64,000 nucleotides of DNA from Chryseobacterium geocarposphaerae (GCF_002797535.1 NZ_PGFD01000001.1:62001-126000); one strand, 5' to 3'; shown: positions 17,861-27,020, numbered from the stretch's first letter. The notes: generated by a model from the sequence alone, not told the origin. Numbers and translations are program-made.

Positions 17861-18100
17861 AATTGGACTAATAATATTCGCACGAATAACACAATTTTTT
17901 TTGTAATCATGTATAAAAAAAATATTCAATAGAAGCGGGCTTTAGCCCGTTTTCGATATGAAATTCTTCATTTGGCTTTAGCCAAAACTTATAATTGGGT
18001 TTCGGCTAAAGCCTTTGCCAATTCAAATGATAAAGCGGGCTAAAGCCCGCTCCTATTGATCATAGAATGTGTCATTCGTGCATATATTATTAGTGCAATT
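17861..18100. repeat. 240-bp imperfect inverted-repeat element with four nested hairpins
   Basis: No gene fits here. The outer 30 bp are inverted copies: 17861 reads AATTGGACTAATAATATTCG and the reverse complement from 18100 reads AATTGCACTAATAATATATG, then both continue GCACGAAT.ACACA. Inside, CAATAGAAGCGGGCTTTAGC (from 17927) is matched by CAATAGGAGCGGGCTTTAGC on the opposite strand (downwards from 18058). Four short hairpins share the core GGCTTTAGCC or its complement: 17936-17949, 17971-17986, about 18004-18013 and 18035-18050. The whole could fold as a cruciform in DNA or a long RNA hairpin. It looks like a non-autonomous mobile or REP-like element; no transposase is near. Confidence 0.7.
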
Positions 18101-18107
18101 TTAAATA

Positions 18108-18134
18108 AAAAACCGCTCCAGTAGAAGCGGTTTT
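18108..18134. terminator. Terminator of the acyl-CoA ligase gene
   Basis: AAAAACCGCT and AGCGGTTTT flank a short loop, 6 bp beyond the stop of the minus-strand ligase gene; A and T tracts on both sides make it usable in either direction. Confidence 0.75.
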
Positions 18135-18139
18135 CTGTA

Positions 18140-19918
18140 TTATTCATGATGTTCATACATCTTATTATAAAGATCAATAAATTTCTCTTTAATGGCTTTT
18201 CTTTTCAGCTTTAAAGTTGGTGTTAAAAGTCCGGCATCAATACTCCAGACTTCCGGGGTTAATTCAATTTTCTTGATTTTCTCCCAGTTCCCAAGATGTG
18301 CGTTGATGACATCAATTTCTTTTTCAATCCTTTCTTTAAGTTCAGGGCTTTTTGCAATTTCCTGAGGAGTAGAACCGATATTTAAATTATTTCTCATTGC
18401 CCAGCTTTTTGCAAAATCAAAATCAGGCTGTACCAAAGCGCAAGGCATTTTTTCTCCATCACCTACCACCATGATCTGTTCGATGAATTTTGATGCTTTT
18501 GCTAAATTCTCAATCGTTTGAGGTGCAATATATTTCCCTCCGGAAGTTTTGAACATTTCCTTTTTACGGTCGGTGATCTGTAAAAAACCGTCACTGTCGA
18601 TAAGCCCTATATCACCGGTTTTGAAATACCCGTCACTGGTAAAGGCTTCCTTAGTCATTTCTTCGTTTTTGAAATACCCTTTAAATACAGATGGTCCTTT
18701 TACGGTAATTTCACCATCTTCCTGGATTTTTACACTCAGGTTATCCAAAGGATGTCCCACAGTTCCGATTTTCATTTTATCAAAACTGTTCACAGAGATT
18801 ACAGGAGAGGTTTCTGTAAGTCCGTAACCTTCCAGGATAGGAATTCCGGCATTTTGAAACATTAAATTTAATCTTGTGGATAAAGCGGCAGAACCGGAAA
18901 CCAAAGTGATGATTTCTCCTCCTAAACCTTCTCTCCATTTTTTGAAAACAAGCCTGTCGGCAATGATTTCCTGTATGCCTGAAGGTTTTGAAACCGTTTT
19001 CTTTTTCGTGATGATATTAAGAGCCCAAAAGAAGATCTTTGATTTTAAACCTCCTGCTGAAGATCCGGTATTGTAGATTTTGTCATATACTTTTTCTACT
19101 AGTCTTGGAACCACACTCATATAATGAGGTTTCACTTCTTTTACGTTATCTCCCATTTTATCAATGCTTTCGGCAAAATAAATGGAAAATCCGTTATATT
19201 GGAAAAGATAGAAAAGCATTCTTTCAAAAATATGACAGATTGGTAAAAAGCTCAGAACTCTTGTGTCTTTGTAGTCTAAGCTTCTTTTTTTAGGAATTCT
19301 TGGGATAGAACCTAAAACATTGGAGACGATATTGTCATGAGTGAGCATTACTCCTTTGGGTTTTCCTGTTGTTCCAGAAGTATAAATGATAGTGGCCAAA
19401 TCATCCGGATTAATAGCTTTGGAAAGGTCTTCTACCTCAATTTGAGTGGAATCGTCTTCTCCTAAATCCAATATTTCTCTCCAGTTGGCAGCACCGCTTA
19501 CATTGTCAAACGTAAAAATACCTTGCAATGAGGGAATATTGTGTTTTACCTTCATTACTTTGCTGAGCAGGTCTTTATCAGACACAAAGCAATACTTTAT
19601 TTCTGCGTTGTTGAAGATAAATTCATAATCTTCCGGTGAAATGCTTGGATAAACAGGCACGGAAACGACTCCAATTTGTGAGAGTCCCAAATCCATAATG
19701 GCCCATTCTGTACGGGAATTGGTTGTGATTAAAGCAATCTTGTCTCCCGGATTGATTCCCAGTTTTAAAAGTCCGCGAGAAATCTTATTTCCTTCATTGA
19801 TAAACTCTTGTGTGGATGTTTTTTTCCATTCACCATGATATTTAGTCACAAACATATCAGATTTTGGAAATTTTTCTAAAGCGTGATATGGTATGTCAAA
19901 TAATCTCTTGATCGTCAT
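18140..19918 (-). CDS. Long-chain fatty acid--CoA ligase (AMP-forming)
   Basis: A 592-residue adenylate-forming enzyme that activates fatty acids to acyl-CoA for beta-oxidation or lipid synthesis. The ATP/AMP-binding signature YTSGTTGKPKGVML sits near residues 179-192. EGYGLTETSPVI is the second core motif, and YFKTGDIGLID plus ITDRKKEMFKTSGGKYIAP form the hinge and C-terminal lysine-containing domain. The length and the PHYMSVVPRLVEKVYDKI segment are typical of the FACL/FadD15 group. The gene is divergent from an acyl-CoA dehydrogenase gene at 20160, and the pair fits fatty acid activation followed by the first oxidation step. Chain-length preference cannot be read. Confidence 0.92.
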   Translation of the reverse strand: MTIKRLFDIPYHALEKFPKSDMFVTKYHGEWKKTSTQEFINEGNKISRGLLKLGINPGDKIALITTNSRTEWAIMDLGLSQIGVVSVPVYPSISPEDYEFIFNNAEIKYCFVSDKDLLSKVMKVKHNIPSLQGIFTFDNVSGAANWREILDLGEDDSTQIEVEDLSKAINPDDLATIIYTSGTTGKPKGVMLTHDNIVSNVLGSIPRIPKKRSLDYKDTRVLSFLPICHIFERMLFYLFQYNGFSIYFAESIDKMGDNVKEVKPHYMSVVPRLVEKVYDKIYNTGSSAGGLKSKIFFWALNIITKKKTVSKPSGIQEIIADRLVFKKWREGLGGEIITLVSGSAALSTRLNLMFQNAGIPILEGYGLTETSPVISVNSFDKMKIGTVGHPLDNLSVKIQEDGEITVKGPSVFKGYFKNEEMTKEAFTSDGYFKTGDIGLIDSDGFLQITDRKKEMFKTSGGKYIAPQTIENLAKASKFIEQIMVVGDGEKMPCALVQPDFDFAKSWAMRNNLNIGSTPQEIAKSPELKERIEKEIDVINAHLGNWEKIKKIELTPEVWSIDAGLLTPTLKLKRKAIKEKFIDLYNKMYEHHE

Positions 19919-20159
19919 GATTCTTTACGTGTAATTAATAATTTTAAATATAAGCATTTTTTTTAATTGAGAGAATTGGAAGTGATTGTTTAGAAATTAA
20001 TAAAATGTATGCCATAATATATTTAATAATTCAAACTTAATTTATATATGATGAATATTTAAAAATAGGGCTTATTCCTTGATGTAGTCTAATTGGTGAT
20101 TCTATTTTCAGATTTGCTCAAAAAGTGTAAATTAGCGACCATCTAATTATTCAATTTTT

Positions 20160-21299
20160 ATGGACTTTAATTTATCAGAAGAACAGCTGATGATTCAGCA
20201 GGCAGCGAGAGATTTTGCTCAAAACGAACTATTACCGGGAGTAATCGAAAGAGACCGCGACCAGAAGTTTCCTGCAGAACAGGTTAAGAAAATGGGAGAA
20301 ATGGGACTTTTGGGAATGATGGTAGATCCTAAATACGGAGGTGCAGGAATGGATAGCGTTTCTTACGTTTTGGCAATGGAAGAGATTGCAAAAATAGATG
20401 CTTCTGCAGCTGTTGTAATGTCTGTAAATAACTCATTGGTGTGTGCTGGACTTGAAAAATTCGCTTCTGAAGAGCAAAAAGTAAAATACCTTACGCCTCT
20501 TGCAAGCGGGCAGGTAATCGGAGCATTTGCTTTGTCTGAGCCTGAAGCAGGTTCTGATGCTACTTCTCAGAAAACAACCGCTGAAGATAAAGGAGATTAT
20601 TATTTACTAAACGGGATCAAAAACTGGATCACAAACGGTGGTACTGCTACTTACTATATTGTAATTGCACAGACTGATCCCGAGAAAAAACATAAAGGTA
20701 TCAATGCTTTCATCGTTGAAAAAGGATGGGAAGGTTTCGAAATCGGGACAAAAGAAGATAAATTGGGAATCAGAGGAAGTGATACACATTCTTTGATCTT
20801 CAACAACGTAAAAGTACCAAAAGAGAACAGAATCGGGGAAGATGGTTTCGGATTCAATTTCGCAATGGCTGTTTTGAACGGAGGTAGAATCGGTATTGCT
20901 TCTCAGGCTTTAGGAATCGCTTCAGGAGCTTACGAATTGGCATTGAAATATGCTAAGACTAGAAAAGCTTTCAAAACTGAAATCATCAATCACCAGGCGA
21001 TTGCTTTCAAATTGGCTGATATGGCAACTCAGATTACTGCAGCAAGAATGCTTTGCTTTAAAGCTGCTTGTGAAAAAGATGCCGGAAAAGATATTTCAGA
21101 AAGTGGAGCTATGGCCAAATTATACGCTTCTCAGGTAGCTATGGATACAACAATCGAGGCTGTACAAATTCACGGTGGATACGGATATGTGAAAGAATAT
21201 CACGTAGAAAGATTGATGAGAGATGCAAAAATCACTCAGATCTATGAAGGAACTTCTGAAATCCAGAAGATCGTAATTTCAAGAAGCATTGCAAAGTAA
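20160..21299 (+). CDS. Acyl-CoA dehydrogenase
   Basis: A 379-residue FAD enzyme that introduces the trans-2 double bond into acyl-CoA. It is full length (short/medium-chain members are about 380). Visible signatures are GAFALSEPEAGSDATS (FAD/substrate loop), WITNGG, GGRIGIASQALGIA, QIHGGYGYVKEY and the C-terminal YEGTSEIQK. In the last motif E363 corresponds to the catalytic base of medium- and short-chain dehydrogenases. Codon use is markedly optimised compared with neighbours, suggesting high expression. Electrons would pass to ETF, whose genes are not in this window. Confidence 0.95.
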   Translation: MDFNLSEEQLMIQQAARDFAQNELLPGVIERDRDQKFPAEQVKKMGEMGLLGMMVDPKYGGAGMDSVSYVLAMEEIAKIDASAAVVMSVNNSLVCAGLEKFASEEQKVKYLTPLASGQVIGAFALSEPEAGSDATSQKTTAEDKGDYYLLNGIKNWITNGGTATYYIVIAQTDPEKKHKGINAFIVEKGWEGFEIGTKEDKLGIRGSDTHSLIFNNVKVPKENRIGEDGFGFNFAMAVLNGGRIGIASQALGIASGAYELALKYAKTRKAFKTEIINHQAIAFKLADMATQITAARMLCFKAACEKDAGKDISESGAMAKLYASQVAMDTTIEAVQIHGGYGYVKEYHVERLMRDAKITQIYEGTSEIQKIVISRSIAK

Positions 21300-21323
21300 T
21301 TGCTTAATTATATATTGAAATAG

Positions 21324-21350
21324 TAAAAGGCTTCCAATTGGGAGCCTTTT
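21324..21350 (+). terminator. Terminator of the acyl-CoA dehydrogenase gene
   Basis: AAAAGGCT pairs with AGCCTTTT around a TCCAATTGGG loop and is followed by more T. Confidence 0.85.
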
Positions 21351-21508
21351 TACTTTCACACGAACCACAAAAATTAATAATATATTATATTTACTTCTTT
21401 TAATCCACTCTATTTAAAATAGGATTTCTGTTAAATCATTTCTATTATAAATTTAAGAAGAACTGATGAGTTTAAAACGTAAACTGCATTAAAATAAAAT
21501 TAAAAAGC

Positions 21509-21606
21509 TGTCATTCTGAATATGAACTGAGTTTACGAACGAAGTTCAGAAGAGGAATGAAGAATCTTTTATAAATAGTTGAGATTCTCCCTTTGTCAGA
21601 ATGACA
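21509..21606. repeat. Short interspersed element with TGTCATTCTGA ends (copy 1)
   Basis: A 98-bp non-coding element with perfect 11-bp terminal inverted repeats, TGTCATTCTGA at 21509-21519 and TCAGAATGACA at 21596-21606. The interior holds TTTACGAACGAAGTTCAGAA. Related copies lie at 61038-61205 and, degenerate, at 28505-28567. It sits between the terminator of the acyl-CoA dehydrogenase gene and the end of the DUF4349 gene. Confidence 0.8.
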
Positions 21607-21638
21607 AACTTTTATATTTAGTTTTGCATAAGATTAAC

Positions 21639-22595
21639 TTACAGAGAATCAGAATCTTTATTGGGAGTATTTTTGTTTTTCTTTTTATAAAAATAATACC
21701 CGATTCCAGCAATTAAAAATAAAGGCCAAAGTGGAAGGATGAAAAGGAAAATAGAGGTGATGACATTCCAGCCGGAAGAAACGGCAGCGAAAGATTTGTC
21801 GCCGAAAGTTTCTGATGTTTTATCAACATTATCCATAATAGAAATTGTAATATCGCAAATTGTATTGCTAGAATAATTGTTACCTTTTACTTCTACGTTT
21901 TTATTTTGAATATCGCTAATATTATTGCTTAAATCGTCCATCAAATAGTCAAAATTCTGTATTGGAACTTTAATCTGAAGATAATAAATTTTTTGATCTG
22001 TCATTTCTGATGGCTTGTCTTTTGAGGGTTCCGTCGCAACATAAGTAAGTTCTTCTTTTTTAATGAAGCCATTATTTTTAATTGTTTCTTCTTTTATAAT
22101 TTCCTTTACAGTTTCAGCATTATTGGCATTTATAGATAAATAACCAGTTTTCACCATTTTGTTTTTTGGAACATTCACTTCAAAATTTTCACTTTTCGGC
22201 TTATCTTTATAAATGATTTTAGTTTCCTTGATGACTTTCGGAGCTGGGACATTTACAACAATTTTCTCTTCTTTTTTGGCAGAATCCTGTTTCTCTTTTT
22301 TTGTTTCCAGTTTTACCGACGAGATTTTATCGGAAAGGGAGTCTACTATTTTTGATGTATTTTCAAACTGCTCTTTTACCCTTTCTTTGGTATTTTCAAA
22401 ATCTTTAATTTTAATATCGGCTGAGTCTAATACCGCATTGGCGGTATTGTTAATTTCATTAATTTTTTCAGAAGCCGCAGAAATTGTGCTGTCGGCAGAA
22501 TGGGTAGCGTTTTCTAATTTTGAAACTGCAGATTCTCCTTTTTTACACATGATAAACGTGCCTGATACAGCAACCAGTAAAATGAATTTTTTCAT
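21639..22595 (-). CDS. DUF4349-type membrane-anchored protein
   Basis: A 318-residue protein with an N-terminal signal or lipoprotein-like leader (MKKFILLVAVSGTFIMC, Cys 17; the -1 methionine is unusual for a lipobox). A charged, probably coiled-coil region runs from about 25 to 125. The DUF4349 core starts at MVKTGYLSINANNAETVKEI and includes IYYLQIKVPIQNFDYLMDDL. A C-terminal transmembrane helix (about 280-305) is followed by a basic tail (YKKKNKNT). The family is common but functionally uncharacterised. It is probably anchored in the inner membrane with the domain in the periplasm. No operon partner. Confidence 0.78.
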   Translation of the reverse strand: MKKFILLVAVSGTFIMCKKGESAVSKLENATHSADSTISAASEKINEINNTANAVLDSADIKIKDFENTKERVKEQFENTSKIVDSLSDKISSVKLETKKEKQDSAKKEEKIVVNVPAPKVIKETKIIYKDKPKSENFEVNVPKNKMVKTGYLSINANNAETVKEIIKEETIKNNGFIKKEELTYVATEPSKDKPSEMTDQKIYYLQIKVPIQNFDYLMDDLSNNISDIQNKNVEVKGNNYSSNTICDITISIMDNVDKTSETFGDKSFAAVSSGWNVITSIFLFILPLWPLFLIAGIGYYFYKKKNKNTPNKDSDSL

Positions 22596-22778
22596 AACAT
22601 TAATTTTTTCGATGTGGTAAAATTAGGAGAGAAGATTTTGTAAAGATTGTAAAGGAGTTGTTTTGGTTATGTAAATTAACAGTTGATTGATTTTTAGGAT
22701 TTTGTAAAATAATATTTACTGTTTTACAAAGAATATTTCACAAAATAGAATTCACTTAGTTGATGAAAATAGGATAAT

Positions 22779-22803
22779 AAAAAAGAGACCTGGAAAGTCT
22801 CTT
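22779..22803 (-). terminator. Terminator of the methyltransferase gene
   Basis: On the minus strand AAGAGAC and GTCTCTT pair around TTTCCAG and are followed by a T-run. Confidence 0.8.
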
Positions 22804-22835
22804 AATGATAAATTCGTAAAGTATTGATCTAACTT

Positions 22836-23654
22836 TTAGCCATTTGTTCCGCAACCGATTAATCCCTGGAACGATATAAAGAAATTTCCTTCTTTTACTT
22901 TTTCATCCAATACTTTCCACCAGTTATCGATTTCGGATTGCGTAAATGTTTCATCTGAGACGCCCAGTTGTAATATCCCTTCGTAAGCTTTTTTTACGAT
23001 GTTTAAAATTGCTTCGCTGTTACCATAATAAGAATAGGGTTCTATTTCTACTTTATTGAAGCCGCTATTTCGTAACTGATAATATATGTTTTTACCAATA
23101 TCTCCATTAGGAAAGCTGTCCGCAACATAATGGATAATTTTTCTTGTGAGTTCTTTGTCCGGGTGAGGAATTAATGCTCCATCCCAGAAAAATTCAAATA
23201 TTACAACCTTTCCACCGGGTTTAAGAAGCCTTTTGAACTCTTTAAGTACTTTTGGGCTATCAGGAATATATAATAATACTCTCTCGGTTCTTATACCGTT
23301 AAACGAATGATCAGGGAAAGGCTGATGAGATGCTTCTGCATTCAAAAATTCGAGTGGAAGGCCAGTATTATAGTTTTTTGTTTTAGCAACTTCAATCATT
23401 GTTGTGCTGATGTCTGTGCCTATCACTTTTCCCGTTGAAGTTACCCTTTTTGCCATTTCCTGTGCCTGGATACCAATGCCGCAGCCTACATCAAGCAAAT
23501 GATCTCCCGGCTTTATATCGAGCAGGCTCATCTGCAGTTCAAAGCTTTCCCTGACTACAGGAGTAGCTGCCATATCTTCTAAAAATTGTATTAAAAAATC
23601 ATGCTGTGAATTGTCAACTTGCTGAAACCCGGTTGTAATACTCTGTTTTTCCAT
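22836..23654 (-). CDS. Class I SAM-dependent methyltransferase
   Basis: A 272-residue methyltransferase. The SAM-binding glycine motif LDVGCGIG lies at 54-61, followed by an acidic residue at the end of strand 2 (VIGTDIS). The post-motif region NAEASHQPFPDHSFNGIRTERVLLYIPD and FKRLLKPGGKVVIFEFFWDG match the UbiE/Coq5-like Methyltransf_11 group. The substrate is not readable: the neighbours (RF3 upstream on the same strand, DUF4349 downstream) give no clue and are separated by terminators. The protein ends GLIGCGTNG, also typical of small-molecule methyltransferases in this group. Confidence 0.85.
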   Translation of the reverse strand: MEKQSITTGFQQVDNSQHDFLIQFLEDMAATPVVRESFELQMSLLDIKPGDHLLDVGCGIGIQAQEMAKRVTSTGKVIGTDISTTMIEVAKTKNYNTGLPLEFLNAEASHQPFPDHSFNGIRTERVLLYIPDSPKVLKEFKRLLKPGGKVVIFEFFWDGALIPHPDKELTRKIIHYVADSFPNGDIGKNIYYQLRNSGFNKVEIEPYSYYGNSEAILNIVKKAYEGILQLGVSDETFTQSEIDNWWKVLDEKVKEGNFFISFQGLIGCGTNG

Positions 23655-23756
23655 TGGCGTTATCTGTTTTTACAATTATGTATCAATAAAATATGCAGTT
23701 TTATAAAGATATTATTTATTTCAATATGTATTGATTTATTTTGACGGCCAATAAAA

Positions 23757-23781
23757 AATCCGCAGAAAAATTCTACGGATT
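23757..23781 (-). terminator. Probable terminator of prfC
   Basis: AATCCG.AGAA and TTCT.CGGATT pair with one internal mismatch, 28 bp past the prfC stop, with a T-run on the minus strand. Confidence 0.65.
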
Positions 23782-23808
23782 ATATCTTAATGTTATATTT
23801 TCGCCTAA

Positions 23809-25404
23809 TTAAGCATTCTTAAACTCACTGATAAAATGCAGTTTCACATTCGGGAATTTCTCCTGCGTCATGTGAATCGTGAAAGAAGAATCTGCAAGGA
23901 ACACCAATTGGTTGTACTTATCTCTTGCTAAGAACCTCTGCTTCAATCTTGCAAACTCTTTGAACTCTTCAGATTTTTCATCAGCTTCCACCCAACAGGC
24001 TTTGTGCATAGAAAGTGGTTCATAAGAACATTTTGCTCCATATTCATGCTCCAGACGATACTGGATAACTTCATATTGAAGCGCTCCAACTGTTCCAATG
24101 ATTTTTCTATTGTTCATTTCCAGGGTAAATAACTGTGCAACACCTTCATCCATCAACTGGTCGATCCCTTTTGCCAATTGTTTTGCCTTTAACGGATCAT
24201 TATTGTTAATATATCTGAAGTGTTCAGGAGAAAAGCTCGGAATTCCTTTAAAGTTGAGTTTTTCACCTCCTGTTAAAGTATCACCGATTCTGAAACTTCC
24301 CGTATCGTGAAGACCTACAATATCTCCCGGGAAACTTTCGTCTACCACTTCTTTTTTATCTGCGAAGAATGCGTTAGGTGAAGAGAATTTCATTTTCTTT
24401 CCCTCTCTTACCAATAGGTAATTTTCATTTCTTTTGAAAGTTCCGGAAACAATTTTCACGAAAGCCAGTCTATCCCTGTGTTTCGGATCCATATTCGCGT
24501 GGATTTTGAAAACAAAACCTGTGAAAGTGCTTTCTTCTGGTTTTACCAAGCGGGTATCACTTTCTTTTGGTTGCGGCATTGGTGCAATATCGATGAAAGC
24601 ATCCAATAATTCACGAACTCCAAAATTATTCAATGCAGAACCAAAGAAAACCGGCTGAAGATCACCCCTCATATAATCATCACGGTTAAATTCAGGGTAA
24701 ACAGATTGTACCAAATCCAACTCTTCTCTCAATGTTTTTGCTGCCTTTTCACCGATCACTTCGTCAATGGAAGTATCATTAATGTCATCAAACTTAATAG
24801 AATCTCCAACTTTCTGTTTTTTCTCTTCCAAAAACAACTGAATATTGTTTTCCCAAATATTATAAATTCCCTGGAAGTCGCTTCCCATACCGATTGGCAA
24901 AGAAAGCGGGCAAACCGTTAGTCCTAATTTCTGTTCAACTTCATCCAGCAAATCGAAAGCGTCTTTACCTTCACGGTCAAGCTTATTGATGAAAACCAAC
25001 ATCGGAATGTTTCTCATTCTGCAAACCTGAACCAATTTTTCGGTCTGTTCCTCAACCCCTTTAGCAACGTCAATTACAACGATTACGGAATCTACAGCAG
25101 TTAAAGTTCTGTATGTATCTTCAGCAAAATCCTTGTGACCCGGAGTATCCAAAATATTGATTTTGTGATCCCTATATTCAAAAGCCAGTACGGAAGTTGC
25201 CACGGAGATCCCTCTCTGTCTTTCAATTTCCATGAAGTCGGAGGTGGCTCCTTTTTTTATTTTGTTGGATTTTACCGCACCTGCTTCCTGAATTGCACCT
25301 CCGAAAAGCAGCAACTTCTCCGTAAGCGTAGTTTTTCCGGCATCAGGGTGAGAGATAATCCCGAAGGTTTTTCTTTTTTCTATTTCTTTGATTAAGTCTG
25401 ACAT
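23809..25404 (-). CDS. prfC: Peptide chain release factor 3 (RF3)
   Basis: A 531-residue translational GTPase that recycles RF1/RF2 from the ribosome after termination; the length matches E. coli RF3 (529). G motifs are clear: SHPDAGKTTLTEKLL (G1), QRGISVATSV (G2 region), DTPGHKDFAEDTY (G3) and FINKLDREGKD (G4). Domain 2 has FVFKIHANMDPKHRDRLAFV and domain 3 has GALQYEVIQYRLEHEYGAK, both distinctive of RF3 rather than EF-G. The start is the only ATG before the G1 motif. Transcribed alone. Confidence 0.97.
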   Translation of the reverse strand: MSDLIKEIEKRKTFGIISHPDAGKTTLTEKLLLFGGAIQEAGAVKSNKIKKGATSDFMEIERQRGISVATSVLAFEYRDHKINILDTPGHKDFAEDTYRTLTAVDSVIVVIDVAKGVEEQTEKLVQVCRMRNIPMLVFINKLDREGKDAFDLLDEVEQKLGLTVCPLSLPIGMGSDFQGIYNIWENNIQLFLEEKKQKVGDSIKFDDINDTSIDEVIGEKAAKTLREELDLVQSVYPEFNRDDYMRGDLQPVFFGSALNNFGVRELLDAFIDIAPMPQPKESDTRLVKPEESTFTGFVFKIHANMDPKHRDRLAFVKIVSGTFKRNENYLLVREGKKMKFSSPNAFFADKKEVVDESFPGDIVGLHDTGSFRIGDTLTGGEKLNFKGIPSFSPEHFRYINNNDPLKAKQLAKGIDQLMDEGVAQLFTLEMNNRKIIGTVGALQYEVIQYRLEHEYGAKCSYEPLSMHKACWVEADEKSEEFKEFARLKQRFLARDKYNQLVFLADSSFTIHMTQEKFPNVKLHFISEFKNA

Positions 25405-25466
25405 ATCGTATTTTGAAGTTGCAAAAATCGTGAATTTTGTCGAATCCTGAAAATTGAATTTATTGT

Positions 25467-25615
25467 AACCACAAAAGTTACAATAGAGATTATCTCAAAC
25501 TCATTGAAAATATAAAGTTCGCAGGAGAAAAAAACGAAGAGCTTTAAAAACTTCTGTAAGCTTCTATGCAGTAAAAATTAAAATTACGGATTAAATCTTT
25601 GTGACTTTTGTGGTT
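25467..25615. repeat. Intergenic element with 15-bp inverted ends
   Basis: AACCACAAAAGTTAC at 25467-25481 and GTGACTTTTGTGGTT at 25601-25615 are inverted copies differing at one base. They flank about 120 bp of non-coding DNA containing AAAGTTCGCAGGAG. I recall similar AACCACAAAAGTCAC sequences between genes in Chryseobacterium genomes, so this may be a repeat family; that is memory, not a search. Confidence 0.55.
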
Positions 25616-25633
25616 GAATTTTGAAGGATCTAA

Positions 25634-26815
25634 TTATAAACTGGATTTTCTCTTAAGTAAATATGCTAATCCTAAACCGATAAAAACCATTCCGGCACTG
25701 AAAGGGAAAATATAACTCATTCCGTAAATGTCTGCGACTCCGCCAATTAATGGTCCTGCAACGCCTAGTGAAAGGTCGATAAAAAGCCCGTATCCTGCCA
25801 ATGCTGATCCCTGACTTGAAGGAGAAACACTTTTAATAGCAACAACGCCCAATGCTGGAAAAATTAATGAAAATCCTAAACCTGTAACTCCTGCTCCAAT
25901 AAGAGCGATTTCTGGATTGGAGGCAAAAGCAATGACCGAAAGTCCTATGGTTTCCACCAGAAGGCAAGTGATTGCTACTTTTATTCCCCCGTAATTATTA
26001 ATTACATTGTTGAAAACCAGTCTTCCGGCAACGAATAACCCTCCGAAAACACTCAGGCATAAAGCCCCGTTATTCCAGTGAAAGTGATTATAGTATAAAG
26101 TAATGAATGTTGAAATGGATGCAAATCCAATTCCTCCCAAAGCCAGACATACTCCAAAAGGAGCGACTTTTCCCAACACTTTCCAGAAAGACTGGGATTC
26201 CTGAGGATGAGTGTTTGTTTTATTTTCCTTGATTTTAGCATAAAGAAATCCTAAAATTCCAAAGGTGATGGAAAGAACTCCAATACCATAAAGGCCAAAT
26301 TTATGTTCAATGGTAACGCCCAAAGAGGCTCCGATTGCCAGTGCTCCATAAGACGCAACACCATTATAGGAAATAATTTTTGCGGTATGTTCTTCACCTA
26401 CTGCCATGATTGCCCAGTTGATGGGGCTTGCTCCGATCATTCCTTCTGCACAGCCCGTAAGTAAACGGGTAATCACTAAAAAAGAAAGGCTCATGTAGGG
26501 TGAAAATTTAAAATAATAAGCAACCATCAGGAAAATTCCGGTTAGAGAAAAACTGATCATGCTGAATAAAACCGCTGGTTTAGGGCCTTTTCCGTCAATG
26601 ATTTTTCCTGAATACGCTCTCAGAAAAAAGGTGGCAACATATTGTAAGCTGATGACCAATCCGGCAATCACTAAGCTAAATCCTAAACTTTTATTAATAA
26701 AAATCGGAAGAACAGACAGAGACAATCCTATGATGAAATATCCTACAAAAGTAAAACATACATAAGTAATCAAGGATAAGTTAACATTCTCTGACCGATT
26801 TACTAAATTATCCAT
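25634..26815 (-). CDS. MFS transporter (drug/sugar efflux type)
   Basis: A 393-residue, 12-helix inner-membrane transporter of the major facilitator superfamily. The first loop carries FLRAYSGKIIDGKGPKPAVL, a form of the conserved GxxxDxxGrR motif, and a basic/acidic central loop (KIKENKTNTHPQESQS) splits the two halves near residue 200. It resembles the YhhS/YfcJ arabinose-efflux-like group: GVTGLGFSLIFPALGVVAIK and a C-terminal GPLIGGVADIYG. The substrate is unknown. It has its own promoter and no adjacent regulator. Confidence 0.85.
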   Translation of the reverse strand: MDNLVNRSENVNLSLITYVCFTFVGYFIIGLSLSVLPIFINKSLGFSLVIAGLVISLQYVATFFLRAYSGKIIDGKGPKPAVLFSMISFSLTGIFLMVAYYFKFSPYMSLSFLVITRLLTGCAEGMIGASPINWAIMAVGEEHTAKIISYNGVASYGALAIGASLGVTIEHKFGLYGIGVLSITFGILGFLYAKIKENKTNTHPQESQSFWKVLGKVAPFGVCLALGGIGFASISTFITLYYNHFHWNNGALCLSVFGGLFVAGRLVFNNVINNYGGIKVAITCLLVETIGLSVIAFASNPEIALIGAGVTGLGFSLIFPALGVVAIKSVSPSSQGSALAGYGLFIDLSLGVAGPLIGGVADIYGMSYIFPFSAGMVFIGLGLAYLLKRKSSL

Positions 26816-26832
26816 GTGAAAAAATTAAGGTG

Positions 26833-26840
26833 CAAAGTTA
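26833..26840 (-). promoter_or_regulatory. -7 box of the MFS gene
   Basis: TAACTTTG on the minus strand matches TAnnTTTG, 17 nt before the ATG at 26815. I do not see a TTG at the usual distance. Confidence 0.5.
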
Positions 26841-26988
26841 CTTCATAAAAAATGCTTGGAAGAAGATTTATAAATTTTTATGATCACATGGATATTTCCA
26901 TGTGATTTAATTAATCTGACTCTTTAAATAGATTTGGGATTTTTATTCTTGAAAACCAATATTAGGCTGTGTTTCGTATAAAATCGAT

Positions 26989-26996
26989 TATCTTTG
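26989..26996 (+). promoter_or_regulatory. -7 box of the CPBP protease gene
   Basis: TATCTTTG, an exact match to the Bacteroidota -7 consensus, 24 nt before the ATG at 27021. The -33 TTG is not evident. Confidence 0.55.
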
Positions 26997-27020
26997 TTTT
27001 TCAATTGTTAATTGTAAACT

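Noticed and set aside
18140..21299. Acyl-CoA ligase and acyl-CoA dehydrogenase as part of a biosynthetic cluster
   Set aside because: No carrier protein, ketosynthase or tailoring gene is near; ordinary fatty acid catabolism explains both.
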